Positions 18,487-27,535 of a DNA stretch of 64,000 nucleotides are shown piece after piece. The stretch lies in contig NZ_CP151636.1 in the NCBI RefSeq assembly GCF_038397745.1, positions 2,294,001-2,358,000 of the forward strand, given 5' to 3'. This stretch comes from Microbacterium sp. LWH11-1.2 (GTDB lineage Bacteria > Actinomycetota > Actinomycetes > Actinomycetales > Microbacteriaceae). The notes under the pieces were generated by a model that had not been told where the DNA came from, searched no databases, and saw only the letters and a list, made by a program, of their open reading frames with translations. Every line of letters starts with the position of its first letter. Within the stretch, counting starts at the first letter, position 1. Position numbers and translations under genes: made by a program.

Positions 18487-19205
18487 ACGACCACGACGGC
18501 GACCTCGTCGAGGTGCGGAGAGCGGTCTATCGGCCGCTGCGGCGCGGCAACGCCCTGGAGGACGCGGTCGCCCGTCTCGTGCAGACGATCCGTCTCGGCG
18601 TGGTCGCCCCGGGGGAGTCCCTGCCCCCGGAGCGGGAGCTCGCGGCATCCTTCGGCGTGAGTCGCGACACCGTGCGCGAGGCCATCCGCGAACTGGCCGA
18701 CACCGGCTATCTCCTTCCCCGTCGAGGACGGTACGGAGGGACCTTCGTCGCGGATCCGCTGCCGCACCCGTCGGTCCCCGGCGCCGTGACACCGGAGAAG
18801 ATCGACGATGTCCTCGGCCTGCGGCGCGTTCTCGAGACCGGTGCCGCCCGCGCGGCCGCGAGCCGGTCCCTCGACGCCGCGACCCGTGCGGATCTGTGGG
18901 CGCGGCATGAGGCCGCGCTGCCGGCGGGACCGGACGAGTATCGACGCCTCGACACCCTGCTGCATCTCGCGATCGCGGAGGCCGCGGGCATCCCCTCACT
19001 CGTCGCGCTCGTGGCCGAGAACCGCGCCGACGTCAATGCCTGGCTCGACACGTTCCCGCTGATGCCGCGGAACATCCAGCACTCGGGGGAGCAGCACGAG
19101 AGCATCGTCTCCGCGATCCTCGCCGGACGAGCGGATGCCGCGGAGGCGGCGATGCGCGATCATCTCGCCGGCTCCGAGGCGCTGCTGCGCGGCTTCCTGA
19201 CGTGA
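18483..19205 (+). CDS. GntR-family (FadR-type) transcriptional regulator
   Basis: Regulator of 240 residues. The winged HTH is at ~20-85 (ALEDAVARLVQTIRLG, ELAASFGVSRDTVREAIRELADTGYLL), followed by an FCD-type helical effector domain with the usual His/Asp pattern (DTLLHLAIAEAAG, EQHESIVSAI). GTG 18483 overlaps the SDR stop (GTGA) and puts the start just before the HTH. As last gene of the amine operon it probably controls it in response to the amine or an intermediate. The dyad at 14135-14150 is a candidate site. Confidence 0.9.
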   Translation: MNDHDGDLVEVRRAVYRPLRRGNALEDAVARLVQTIRLGVVAPGESLPPERELAASFGVSRDTVREAIRELADTGYLLPRRGRYGGTFVADPLPHPSVPGAVTPEKIDDVLGLRRVLETGAARAAASRSLDAATRADLWARHEAALPAGPDEYRRLDTLLHLAIAEAAGIPSLVALVAENRADVNAWLDTFPLMPRNIQHSGEQHESIVSAILAGRADAAEAAMRDHLAGSEALLRGFLT

Positions 19206-19233
19206 CGGTCACCCGGCCGCTCGGATCGCCGGA

Positions 19234-20133
19234 TCAGCGGTCGTCGTATCCCCAGCGGATGCCGAGCGCGCCAGGACCGAAGTCCCGACGCGTCTGATGC
19301 ACCGAGGTCTGCGGCCGGAGCGGGCGGTAGACCGTGCCGTCCGTCGACTCGGTCCGTTCGAGCTCGTCGAGCCAGTCCGGGACGGCGTCCTCATGGAATC
19401 GCGTCCACAGGACGAGGTCGCGGATGGGGCGCACGACGAAGGCGCCGGTCTCCGGCTGCGAGGTGTACTCCTCGTGCCCTTCCATCGTGACCTCGATCAT
19501 CGTCGTCGCGCCGAGCGTGAGCGGCTGGTCGAGCTTCAGGACGTAGGCGTACACGTGCTCGCTGACGTGCAGGTGATCGCGGACCATCCGCGCCCCTCGC
19601 ACCGTCATCTCCGGGCGGTCGATGACGTCCTCCGCCGACAGCAGGGTGTACGTCACGTGGTCGACGGTCGCGGGGATGACGGACTGGATCAGGGTCTGGG
19701 CGGCACGGCGGCGCAGGTAGCCGTCGGCGGACACATCCGCGATCACATGCGTCGAGAGCTCACGGGTGATGTCGAGCGGCGGCGCATCGAGGAGCTCGAG
19801 CGTCTCGGACAGCGCCCGGGTGATCTGCTCCTCCGTGAACGGGTTGCGGGGTTCGTGCAGCGCTCCCAGGCGCACGCGCTCCGGCACCAGGCCGCCGAGA
19901 GCCCCCGATGGCAGGCCGAGAAGCCGCTCGATGTCCTCGACGGCGGCGAGCGAGGCTGCTCCCTCGGGTGCGCGCTCCCCGGAGCGCCAGTAGCTGAGTG
20001 TCGTGAGCGAGACGGGGTTGGCGCGGGCGACGAGTCGGCGCTGGAGCGACGAGAGCGAGATGCCGCTCGCGGTGAGCGCTGCTCCGAACGCCCTGCTGAA
20101 CGAGTCGCGTCCGTCGGGAACCTCAGCTGCCAT
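19234..20133 (-). CDS. HTH (XRE-like) regulator with conserved C-terminal sensor-like domain, copy 1
   Basis: Protein of 299 residues with an XRE-like HTH at ~10-75 (AFGAALTASGISLSSLQRRL, SLTTLSYWRSGERAPEG, VEDIERLLGLPSGAL). A longer all-purpose domain follows, ending in VHQTRRDFGPGALGIRWG. It is clearly paralogous to the gene 30 bases upstream (20164-21069) along its whole length, so the pair arose by tandem duplication. I do not recognise the C-terminal domain. It sits between the gamma-glutamylation operon and the aminotransferase, but a role there is only positional. Confidence 0.78.
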   Translation of the reverse strand: MAAEVPDGRDSFSRAFGAALTASGISLSSLQRRLVARANPVSLTTLSYWRSGERAPEGAASLAAVEDIERLLGLPSGALGGLVPERVRLGALHEPRNPFTEEQITRALSETLELLDAPPLDITRELSTHVIADVSADGYLRRRAAQTLIQSVIPATVDHVTYTLLSAEDVIDRPEMTVRGARMVRDHLHVSEHVYAYVLKLDQPLTLGATTMIEVTMEGHEEYTSQPETGAFVVRPIRDLVLWTRFHEDAVPDWLDELERTESTDGTVYRPLRPQTSVHQTRRDFGPGALGIRWGYDDR

Positions 20134-20163
20134 CCCACCCTCCTCTCCCCGACGATAGTCCCG

Positions 20164-21069
20164 TCAGCGGTCGAACCCCCATCGGATGCCGAGGATGCCG
20201 GGCCCGAAATCCCGGCGTGACTGGTGGATGGAGTCGCGCGGAGACAGCGCCCGCGACACCAGGCCGTCGGTCGCGGGCGTGCGCTCGAACTCCGTCGTCC
20301 AGTCGGGGACGGCATCCGGATGGAAGCATGTCCAGACGACGAGGTCACGGATCGGACGCATCACGAAGGCGGCCGTCTCGTCCTCGGCCGGGAGCTCTCC
20401 CGCGGGCGGCGGAGGGACAGCCATCCCGATCTCGAGCATCGTCGTCGCGCCCATCACCAGCGGTCGATCCAGGCGGAGCACGCAGGCGTAGACGTGCTCG
20501 CTCTCGTGCAGGTGCTCGCGCACCAGGGTCGCTCCCCGGAGCGTGCACTCCGGCCGGCGGACGACCCTCTCGACGGACATCAGGGCGTAGGTCATCTCGT
20601 GGACGAACGGTGCGACGGCCTGCACGAGGACCTGCGCCGTGCGATCGCGGAGCAGTCCGTTCTCGTCGACGGTCGACACCACGTGCGCGGACAGCGACCT
20701 CGTCGCCTCGATCGGCGGTGCATCGAGCAGCCTCAGGGTCTCGGCCGCCGCTTCGCGGACCTGGGATTCGGTGAACGGGTTCTGTGCGGGCGCGAGCGAC
20801 CCGAGTCGTGCGCGCGTGCTCACGAGATCGAGCAGAGCGCCCGGGTCCAGTCCGAGCAGGCGCTCGACGTCCTCCAGCGCGGTCAGCGACCGCAGGCCGT
20901 CGGGGTGCCGTTCTCCCGACCGCCAGTAGCTGAGGGTCGCGACCGAGATGGGGTTCGCCCGGTCCTTGAGCCGTCTGTGCAGCCAGGACAGCGAGACCCC
21001 TCGCGCCGTGATCGCCCCCGAGAAGGCCTGCGCGAAGGCCGTCCGATTCTCTTCCCCCGTGTCGAGCAT
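20164..21069 (-). CDS. HTH (XRE-like) regulator with conserved C-terminal sensor-like domain, copy 2
   Basis: Protein of 301 residues, paralogue of 19234-20133. Shared features are the HTH with NPISVATLSYWRSGERHPDG, the linker NPFTESQVREAAAETLRLLDAPPIE, the middle segment LVREHLHESEHVYACVLRLD and the C-terminus QSRRDFGPGILGIRWGFD. The main difference is a proline-rich insert PPPPAGELPAEDE near residue 215. It is transcribed first and followed by copy 1 after a 30-base gap. Function unknown. Confidence 0.78.
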   Translation of the reverse strand: MLDTGEENRTAFAQAFSGAITARGVSLSWLHRRLKDRANPISVATLSYWRSGERHPDGLRSLTALEDVERLLGLDPGALLDLVSTRARLGSLAPAQNPFTESQVREAAAETLRLLDAPPIEATRSLSAHVVSTVDENGLLRDRTAQVLVQAVAPFVHEMTYALMSVERVVRRPECTLRGATLVREHLHESEHVYACVLRLDRPLVMGATTMLEIGMAVPPPPAGELPAEDETAAFVMRPIRDLVVWTCFHPDAVPDWTTEFERTPATDGLVSRALSPRDSIHQSRRDFGPGILGIRWGFDR

Positions 21070-21153
21070 GATGTCTCCCGGGCGCCACCGTAGCGCCGGA
21101 GAGAGGGGCGGTATCCGCGCGACCCGATATGCTGCATCACCGCGCTCCGGCGG

Positions 21154-22548
21154 TCAGAGCACCGCCTGCGCGCGCGTCAGGACGTCGCGGAGGATCTGCT
21201 CGATCTCCCGGAACTCCGCCGGGCCCGTGGTGAGCGGGGGAGCGAGCTGGATGACGGGATCGCCCCGGTCGTCGGCGCGGCAGTAGAGCCCGGCCGCGAA
21301 CAGAGCGGGGGAGAGGAATCCTCGCAGCAGCCGCTCGGATTCCGCATCGTCGAAGGTCTCCTTGGTGCTCTTGTCCTTCACAAGCTCGATTCCGAAGAAG
21401 TACCCGTCGCCGCGCACGTCGCCCACGAGGGGCAGATCGCTCAGCTTCTCGAGCTCGGCGCGGAACAGCGGAGAGTTCTCCCGCACGCGGGCGTTGAGTC
21501 CCTCCTCGTCGAAGATCGCGAGGTTCTCCAGCGCCACCGCCGCCGACACGGGATGGCCGCCGAACGTGTAGCCGTGGGGGAACGACACGTCTCCGTGCGA
21601 GAAGGGCTCGTAGATGCGGTCGCTGACGATCGTGGCGCCGATGGGGGAGTAGCCGCTGGTCATCCCCTTCGCGCAGGTGATCATGTCGGGCACGTAGCCG
21701 AGGCCCGTGCAGGCGAACGTGTGGCCGAGCCGGCCGAAGGCGCAGATGACCTCGTCCGAGACGAGCAGCACATCGTGACGGTCGCAGATCTCGCGCACGC
21801 GGGCGAAGTAGCCGGGAGGAGGCGGGAAGCACCCGCCGGAGTTCTGCACCGGCTCGAGGAACACCGCGGCCACCGTGTCGGCACCCTCGAAGAGGATCAT
21901 CTCCTCGATGCGGTCGGCCGCCCAGCGTCCGAACGCCTCGAGGTCGTCGGCGGGCGCGCCCATCTCGGCCGCGCGGTAGAAGTTGGTGTTCGGCACGCGG
22001 AAGCCCCCGGGCGCGACCGGCTCGAACATGGCCTTCATCGCCGGGATCCCGGTGATCGCGAGCGCGCCGTGCGGCGTCCCGTGGTAGGCGACCGATCGCG
22101 AGATCACCTTGTGCTTGGTGGGCCTGCCCTGCAGCTTCCAGTAGTGCTTGGCCAGCTTCAGCGCGGTCTCCACGGCCTCGCCGCCGCCGGTCGAGAAGAA
22201 GACCCTGTTCAGATCTCCCGGAGCCTCGTCCGCGAGCCGGTCGGCCAGTTCGATCGCGGCGGGGTGGGCGTAGGACCACAGCGGGAAGAACGACAGCTCG
22301 GCGGCCTGGGCGGCGGCCGCCTCGGCCAGGCGGCGCCTGCCGTGTCCGGCGTTCACCACGAACAGTCCGGAGAGGCCGTCGAAGTACTCCTTGCCCGAGG
22401 AATCCCAGATCCGGTGCCCGTCGCCCTTGACGATGATCGGCACGCCCGACTCGGCCATCGTGGACTGCCGGGTGAAGTGCATCCAGAGATGATCCTTCGC
22501 CATCTTCTGCAGCGCGGATTCCGACGGGGTCGTGCGGGTCGTGCTCAT
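21154..22548 (-). CDS. Class III PLP-dependent aminotransferase (omega-amine/putrescine-pyruvate type)
   Basis: Fold-type I aminotransferase of 464 residues. STGGGEAVETALKLAKHYW binds PLP phosphate, VAYHGTPHGALAITG follows, SDEVICAFGRLG carries the PLP-pairing Asp, and Lys294 in ITCAKGMTSGY is the PLP lysine. The sequence resembles SpuC-type putrescine/beta-alanine-pyruvate aminotransferases. ATG 22548 overlaps the Lrp stop (ATGA). It probably transaminates an omega-amine next to the gamma-glutamylation genes. The amino donor is not determined. Confidence 0.88.
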   Translation of the reverse strand: MSTTRTTPSESALQKMAKDHLWMHFTRQSTMAESGVPIIVKGDGHRIWDSSGKEYFDGLSGLFVVNAGHGRRRLAEAAAAQAAELSFFPLWSYAHPAAIELADRLADEAPGDLNRVFFSTGGGEAVETALKLAKHYWKLQGRPTKHKVISRSVAYHGTPHGALAITGIPAMKAMFEPVAPGGFRVPNTNFYRAAEMGAPADDLEAFGRWAADRIEEMILFEGADTVAAVFLEPVQNSGGCFPPPPGYFARVREICDRHDVLLVSDEVICAFGRLGHTFACTGLGYVPDMITCAKGMTSGYSPIGATIVSDRIYEPFSHGDVSFPHGYTFGGHPVSAAVALENLAIFDEEGLNARVRENSPLFRAELEKLSDLPLVGDVRGDGYFFGIELVKDKSTKETFDDAESERLLRGFLSPALFAAGLYCRADDRGDPVIQLAPPLTTGPAEFREIEQILRDVLTRAQAVL

Positions 22549-23012
22549 CTGGTCCCCCAGTTGTAGAGCTGCTTCTGCAGCTTGGCGTAGATGAAGGTCT
22601 CGGTCGACACCACGCCCTCGATCGGACGGATGACGTCGTTGATGAGGGCCAGCAGCTGATCGTCGTCCTCGCAGACGACCTCGGCGAGCACGTCGAACGC
22701 TCCGACGGTGATCACCACGTAGTCGATCGCCTCGACCCGGGCGATCGCCTCCGCGACGATCCGCGTGTCGCCGGAGACGCGGATGCCGATCATGGCCTGA
22801 CGGTGGAAGCCGAGCTGCATCGGATCGGTCACCGCGACGATCTGCATCACGCCCGATTCGGTCAGCCGCTGCACCCGCTGACGCACGGCGGCCTCGCTCA
22901 GGCCGACCACGCGGCCGATGTCGGAGTAGGAGCGGCGTCCGTCCTCTTGGAGCAGCTCGATGATCGTCTTGGACACCGCGTCGAGCGATGAGTGCTTCTT
23001 CACCGAACTCAT
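22545..23012 (-). CDS. Lrp/AsnC-family transcriptional regulator
   Basis: Regulator of 155 residues. The N-terminal HTH (IIELLQEDGRRSYSDIGRVVGLSEAAVRQRVQRL in two helical parts, ~16-50) is followed by a RAM effector domain. That domain ends in the glycine-containing ligand motif VVITVGAFDVLAEVVCEDDDQLL. ATG 23012 matches the family N-terminus; longer frames upstream are low-complexity shadows. It is co-transcribed with, and overlaps, the aminotransferase, which it probably controls. Confidence 0.92.
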   Translation of the reverse strand: MSSVKKHSSLDAVSKTIIELLQEDGRRSYSDIGRVVGLSEAAVRQRVQRLTESGVMQIVAVTDPMQLGFHRQAMIGIRVSGDTRIVAEAIARVEAIDYVVITVGAFDVLAEVVCEDDDQLLALINDVIRPIEGVVSTETFIYAKLQKQLYNWGTR

Positions 23013-23100
23013 GGTGCGATCTTCGCACTCGGCGGCGCGCTCGGCAACCGATTCCGCGGCCGCAGGTGAAGCTGGGGCGCGATATCGGCAGGATGTCGCC

Positions 23101-24261
23101 TCAGTCCTCCAGAGGACCGAGCCACGCGCTCGCCGCGGTGGCGTGGGCGGATTCCGGGTCGGAGGGGTGGAAGGCGCCGGCCAGGACATCGCGGTAGAGG
23201 CGGGACAGCTCGTTGGCGGAGAAGTACGAGCCGCCACCGCCGACGAGCATGGCCTGGTCGACGACCCGCTTGGCCATCGTGATGGCCCGGTGCTTCACAC
23301 CGGAGAGGAGGGAGAACCAGCGGGCGCCGTTGTCGACGCGGTCGTCGACATCTCGGGCGAGGGCGGCGATCTGCGGCGGCAGGGCGTCGTAGTCGAGAGC
23401 CATGTCCGCGATCCGCCAGCGGATGTCGGGGTCCTGGCTGTACGCGGCGCCGGTCTTCTTGGAGCGGCGCTTCCCGGCGGCGAGCACGGCGAGCTCGAGC
23501 GCCCGTCGTGCGATGCCCGTGTACACCGAGGCGAGGAGGATCTCGAACACCGAGAAGATGCCGAAGACGATCGGGTCGGGGGTGGGGCCGGGGTCGATCC
23601 GGCGCACCACGTGCGCGGCATCCGCCGTCGCCCCGTTCAGGCGTGTGGTCCTGCTCTGCGTCGCGCGCATGCCGAGCGTGTCCCAGTCGTCGCTCGTCGC
23701 GACGGCATCCGTCCGCTCCACGAAGGCGAAGACGAGCTGGGGGGCATCGGGGCTGGTCGTGTCCAGGCCGTGCAGGCCCAGCCGCGTCCAGACCGGGGCG
23801 AGCGAGGTGAAGATCTTCGTTCCCGTGAAGGCGTAGCCGCCGCTGCCGTCGGGCACGGCGGCGGTGTCGCTGCCGAAGAGGACGAGGTCGTTGCCGCCCT
23901 CGCTGATGCCGAAGGCGAAGACCTCGCCGGCCACGGCGCCGTCCTGCACGAACTCGAGTCCCGGCACACCGCGGTCGGAGAACACCTTGGCGACACCGGT
24001 CCAGACGAGGTGCATGTTGATCGCGAGCGCCGTCGCGGGAGCTGCCCCGGCGAGCCGCTGCTGCAGGACCGCGGCCTGGGCGAGCGAGAGCCCGGCACCG
24101 CCGCGCTCGGCGGGGACCAGGATCGAGAGGTACCCGGCCGCGCGCAGCTCGTCGAGATCCTGCTGCGGGAAGGTGTTGTCGCGATCATGGATCGGCGCGC
24201 GTTCGCGGATCCGCTCGAGCAGGTCGTCGGGGAGGTACGCGGCGGGGTCGAAGTCGCTCAT
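23101..24261 (-). CDS. Acyl-CoA dehydrogenase-family flavoprotein
   Basis: FAD enzyme of 386 residues with the acyl-CoA dehydrogenase fold. An N-terminal helical domain (DELRAAGYLSILVPAERGGAGLS) and a beta domain with FAFGISEGGNDL and FTGTKIFTSLAPVWTRLGLHG are followed by a C-terminal helical domain (GGGGSYFSANELSRLYRDVLAGAFHP). The end FHPSDPESAHATAA resembles DszC/SfnC-like flavoprotein monooxygenases as much as true dehydrogenases. ATG 24261 overlaps the hydrolase stop. Substrate unknown. Confidence 0.85.
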   Translation of the reverse strand: MSDFDPAAYLPDDLLERIRERAPIHDRDNTFPQQDLDELRAAGYLSILVPAERGGAGLSLAQAAVLQQRLAGAAPATALAINMHLVWTGVAKVFSDRGVPGLEFVQDGAVAGEVFAFGISEGGNDLVLFGSDTAAVPDGSGGYAFTGTKIFTSLAPVWTRLGLHGLDTTSPDAPQLVFAFVERTDAVATSDDWDTLGMRATQSRTTRLNGATADAAHVVRRIDPGPTPDPIVFGIFSVFEILLASVYTGIARRALELAVLAAGKRRSKKTGAAYSQDPDIRWRIADMALDYDALPPQIAALARDVDDRVDNGARWFSLLSGVKHRAITMAKRVVDQAMLVGGGGSYFSANELSRLYRDVLAGAFHPSDPESAHATAASAWLGPLED

Positions 24262-25016
24262 GACAGGGCCTCCAGGAGCTGGCGGATCGATTCCTCGGGC
24301 TTGTCGCGGTGCAGGGAGTGGCCGGCGCCCTCGACGACCGACATCGTGAACCGGGGATTGGCGGCGAGCACCTCGGCGGCCAGGTCGCCGGTGAAGATGC
24401 TGTAGACAGCAGGATCGGCGGCGATCACGTGCGTGGGGACGGTCACCCGCTCCGCCTGCTCCCGCACATCCCACGGCTGGTTCTGTGCGCTGGTCTGCTC
24501 CACGGCCCAAGCGCTCGCGCGCAGCACGGCGTCGACCTTCAGCTCGTGATCCTGCGGATGCCAGTGCGGATGCTCCTGCTGCACGACCTCGATCCGGGTG
24601 TCGGCGAAGGCGCGCTCCTGGCTCCGGCGCACGATCGACGCGTCGCGTCCGTCGACATGGATCGCCGGGTCGATGAGGACGAGGCGCCGGGTCCACTCCG
24701 GATCGGATGCCGCGGCCACCGTGCTGGCGGCCCCACCCAGCGAGTGGCCGATGACCGCATCCCACGAGCCGCCGTCATCGGGCAGCGTCGCGGCGAGGTC
24801 GGCGCCGTACGCCGCGACCGAGTAGTCGAGTGACCGGGGCGCGTCGCCGTGACCGCGCAGGTCGACGGCCGTCGTGTGCCATCCGGCCGCGGCCAGCGCA
24901 TCGCCGAGACGCCACATCAGGGCACCGGAGGAACCGAGACCGTGCACGAGAAGGGCACGGCGAGAGGCCGAAGGAGAGCCCCAGGCGATGCGGGGGAGAC
25001 GGAGCGGTGCAGACAT
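24258..25016 (-). CDS. Alpha/beta hydrolase
   Basis: Hydrolase of 252 residues. LLVHGLGSSGALMW gives the oxyanion segment, the nucleophile elbow is GHSLGG (Ser at about 93), and the catalytic His lies in EGAGHSLHRDKPE near the end. No signal peptide is seen, so it is cytosolic. Its stop overlaps the flavoprotein start, so the two act as one transcription unit, possibly hydrolysing an ester or ring product of that enzyme. The substrate cannot be inferred. Confidence 0.88.
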   Translation of the reverse strand: MSAPLRLPRIAWGSPSASRRALLVHGLGSSGALMWRLGDALAAAGWHTTAVDLRGHGDAPRSLDYSVAAYGADLAATLPDDGGSWDAVIGHSLGGAASTVAAASDPEWTRRLVLIDPAIHVDGRDASIVRRSQERAFADTRIEVVQQEHPHWHPQDHELKVDAVLRASAWAVEQTSAQNQPWDVREQAERVTVPTHVIAADPAVYSIFTGDLAAEVLAANPRFTMSVVEGAGHSLHRDKPEESIRQLLEALS

Positions 25017-25147
25017 GGTCCCAGCCTAGAACCGCGGGGTGCGGGCGGCGCCGGGCGCGCAGCGAGGAGTTGTGCGCCAGGCAAGGGCGGATGCCGGCGA
25101 TCCATCCTGGTCAGGCGCACATGACCTCGCCGGGCGCGCAGCGCCGA

Positions 25148-26062
25148 TCAGTCGACCGGGGGCATGTCCGCGTGGGTCACCAGCACGCGCGCGGCCGCGG
25201 CGTGCCCCGCCGAGAGACGCTCGTCCAGCGGCCGCTCCTCGAGCGTGGCCGCGAGGAATCCGGAGGCGAACGCGTCGCCGGCGCCGACCGGTTCGACCAC
25301 GTCGACGCGCGGTGCGGGCACGAAGACCGGCTCGTCGTCTCCCGCGAAGGCGGTCGCTCCGACATCCCCGTCCTTCACGACGAGCAGCGCGCAGTTCGGA
25401 AGGAAGGCGCGGATCTCATCGGGCGTGACCGTTCCCCAGATCCGCTCGGCCTCGTCGCGTCCGACGAAGGTGATGTCGGCGGCATCCGCGAGGCGGGCGA
25501 GGGTCGCGGCGGCGTGCTCGCGGGACCAGAGAGGGCGTCGGTCGTTCACGTCGAACGACACGGCCGCACCCGCGGTGCGGGCGTCGACGAAGAGCTGATC
25601 GACCATGCGCAGGCACGTGTCGGACAGCGCCGGGGTGATGCCGGTCGTGTGCACGATGCGGACGCCCGCGAGGTGGGCGGTCGACAGGAAGCCCGGCTCC
25701 ATCGCGGAGGCTGCGGAGCCTCGCCGGTAGTAGTAGACCGACGAGCCGTCGGCGCCGGGGTCCTTGAACATCACGCCGGTCGGCGCATCCGTGTCGCGCT
25801 CCACCCAGAGCTCGACGCCCCGCCTGCTCAGCTCCGACGAGATGCGGTCGCCGAGCGGATCGTCGCCGAGCCGGGACGCCCATGCCGCTCGATGACCGGA
25901 GAACGCGAGGCCAGCCGTCACGTTCGACTCCGCGCCCGCGAGTCCGATGGTCGCCGTCTCCGCGGTGGTCAGCGCGGCGCCGACCGGCGTGATCAGGGCC
26001 ATCGTCTCGCCGACGCAGACGATCTCGGGGGCGGGGGACGACGGGGTGCGGGGGATGCTCAT
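25148..26062 (-). CDS. PfkB-family sugar kinase, probable 2-keto-3-deoxygluconate kinase
   Basis: Ribokinase-fold kinase of 304 residues. The N-terminal CVGETMALITP and the GAESNVTAGLAFSGHRAAWASRLGDDPLG sugar-binding part are followed by YYYRRGSAASAM, typical of KDG kinases. The catalytic base is in PVGAGDAFASGF. ATG 26062 overlaps the MFS stop (ATGA); the long frame upstream belongs to the MFS gene in another frame. It probably phosphorylates 2-keto-3-deoxygluconate imported or produced with the help of the transporter. Confidence 0.85.
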   Translation of the reverse strand: MSIPRTPSSPAPEIVCVGETMALITPVGAALTTAETATIGLAGAESNVTAGLAFSGHRAAWASRLGDDPLGDRISSELSRRGVELWVERDTDAPTGVMFKDPGADGSSVYYYRRGSAASAMEPGFLSTAHLAGVRIVHTTGITPALSDTCLRMVDQLFVDARTAGAAVSFDVNDRRPLWSREHAAATLARLADAADITFVGRDEAERIWGTVTPDEIRAFLPNCALLVVKDGDVGATAFAGDDEPVFVPAPRVDVVEPVGAGDAFASGFLAATLEERPLDERLSAGHAAAARVLVTHADMPPVD

Positions 26063-27267
26063 GAAGGGGTGACCGCCAGGGGTTCGGTGTCGGGATGAGG
26101 GCTCGCGTCGCGGTGACGCAGGTCGGGGAAGGAGCGCACGAAGACGACGGCGACGAGGAGGCCGACAGCGGCGAACAGGGTCGCGGCGAAGTACGCGCCG
26201 CGCCAGTCGCCGAGGTCGACGAGGAATCCGGCGACGGCGGAGCCCGCGGCGGCTCCGATGAGCTGGCCGGTGCCCGCCCAGCCGAACGCCTCGGCGGTCT
26301 CGGAGAACTTGACGCTGGCCGAGGTGATTGCGAACAGGACGGCGAGAGCCGGGGCGATGCCGATGCCGGCGAGCACGAGGGTGCCGCCGAGCCAGAACAC
26401 GTTGAGCATGACCATCGTCAGCGCGAGACCGACGGTGACGATCAGCAGCCGCCGGGCCATGGCCCAGGGGCCGATCGGGATGTGTCCGAACGCGAGGCCG
26501 CCGACGAGGCTGCCGACGGAGAACACTGCGAGGACGAGTCCGGCCGTCAGGCTGCCGTGCTCGAACGTCGCGACGACGCCGACCTCGACAGCGGCGCAGG
26601 CGCCGATCAGGAGGAAGCCGATCACGGTGGCGAGCAGGACGGGCGGCTTGAGCACGACCTTGCCCAGCGCGTTGCGGCTGCGGGGGATCCGGACGCGTCC
26701 GACCTCGGGGGAGAGGATGAACCACGCGCCCCCGCCGACGAGGATGATCGCGACGAGCAGCAGTCCTTCCACGGTTCCGATCTGCGTGGAGACGAGCGTG
26801 ATGACGACCGGTGCGAGGATCCAGATGATCTCCTGCAGAGAGGCGTCGAGGGAGAACAGCGGCGTCAGCTGCGAGGAGTTGACGAGCTTGGGATAGATCG
26901 TGCGCACGGCGGCCTGGATCGGCGGTGTCGACAGGCCCGCGATCATGCCCAGGATCATGTAGCCGGGCACGTTCAGGGGCAGCAGCGCCAGTCCGAGCAC
27001 GGCGACGACGCAGACGCTGAGGGTCAGCGTGATCACGCGGCGCATCCCCCACACGCCCATCCATCGGCTCGTGATGGGGCCGGCGACGGCCTGTCCCACG
27101 CTGGTCGCGGCGAGGACGAGTCCGGCCGCGCCGTAGGAGCCGGTCTGCTGCTCGACGTGCAGCAGGATCGCGAGCGACGACATCCCGTTGGGGAAGCGTG
27201 CGGTCAACTGTGCGGCGATCATGCGCGCCACTCCCGGCGTGCGAAGAAGATCCCGGTATCCCGCCAC
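26059..27267 (-). CDS. Major facilitator superfamily transporter
   Basis: Inner-membrane transporter of about 402 residues with 12 hydrophobic segments. An MFS-like loop is at TSRWMGVWGMRRVI, and a second half begins after FILSPEVGRVRIPRSRN. GTG 27267 (VAGYRDLLRTPGVARM) starts the typical family N-terminus; the frame is open far upstream, but that part is not protein-like. It is co-translated with the KDG-kinase-like gene. Direction and substrate are not evident; the pairing suggests a sugar acid. Confidence 0.85.
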   Translation of the reverse strand: MAGYRDLLRTPGVARMIAAQLTARFPNGMSSLAILLHVEQQTGSYGAAGLVLAATSVGQAVAGPITSRWMGVWGMRRVITLTLSVCVVAVLGLALLPLNVPGYMILGMIAGLSTPPIQAAVRTIYPKLVNSSQLTPLFSLDASLQEIIWILAPVVITLVSTQIGTVEGLLLVAIILVGGGAWFILSPEVGRVRIPRSRNALGKVVLKPPVLLATVIGFLLIGACAAVEVGVVATFEHGSLTAGLVLAVFSVGSLVGGLAFGHIPIGPWAMARRLLIVTVGLALTMVMLNVFWLGGTLVLAGIGIAPALAVLFAITSASVKFSETAEAFGWAGTGQLIGAAAGSAVAGFLVDLGDWRGAYFAATLFAAVGLLVAVVFVRSFPDLRHRDASPHPDTEPLAVTPS

Positions 27268-27386
27268 CAGACAACGGTACCGGGCGCCGACGATCGGCGT
27301 CGAAGCGACGGCCCGTGCGACACGCCGACGACACGCCGAAAGGCGAATTCCACAGGCGATCCGATGTCGGAGGCCCCGCGTAGCGT

Positions 27387-27417
27387 GCCACCTGTGGATG
27401 GATCTCTCACAGGTGGC
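27387..27417. repeat. Inverted repeat in the MFS-nrdH divergent region
   Basis: Perfect 10-base arms GCCACCTGTG and CACAGGTGGC with an 11-base spacer, in the 391-base region between the MFS gene and nrdH. The core CCTGTGG/CCACAGG also occurs at 27350-27356 and 27467-27473. It may be an operator for the MFS gene or a structural element. No function can be assigned. Confidence 0.55.
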
Positions 27418-27535
27418 TCCCAGCCGCGGATTCTCGGGCTTCGCGGCCCTCTCCGACGAGGGGCCGCCTGTGGAAGAAACGGTGGAGAACCTGTGTTGTA
27501 ACAGGGGAGAGCGGTGGAAAACTACACGGATGTAA

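Noticed and set aside
27348..27496. DnaA boxes upstream of nrdH
   Set aside because: The TTCCACAGG/CCTGTGG words do not match the TTRTCCACA box well enough.
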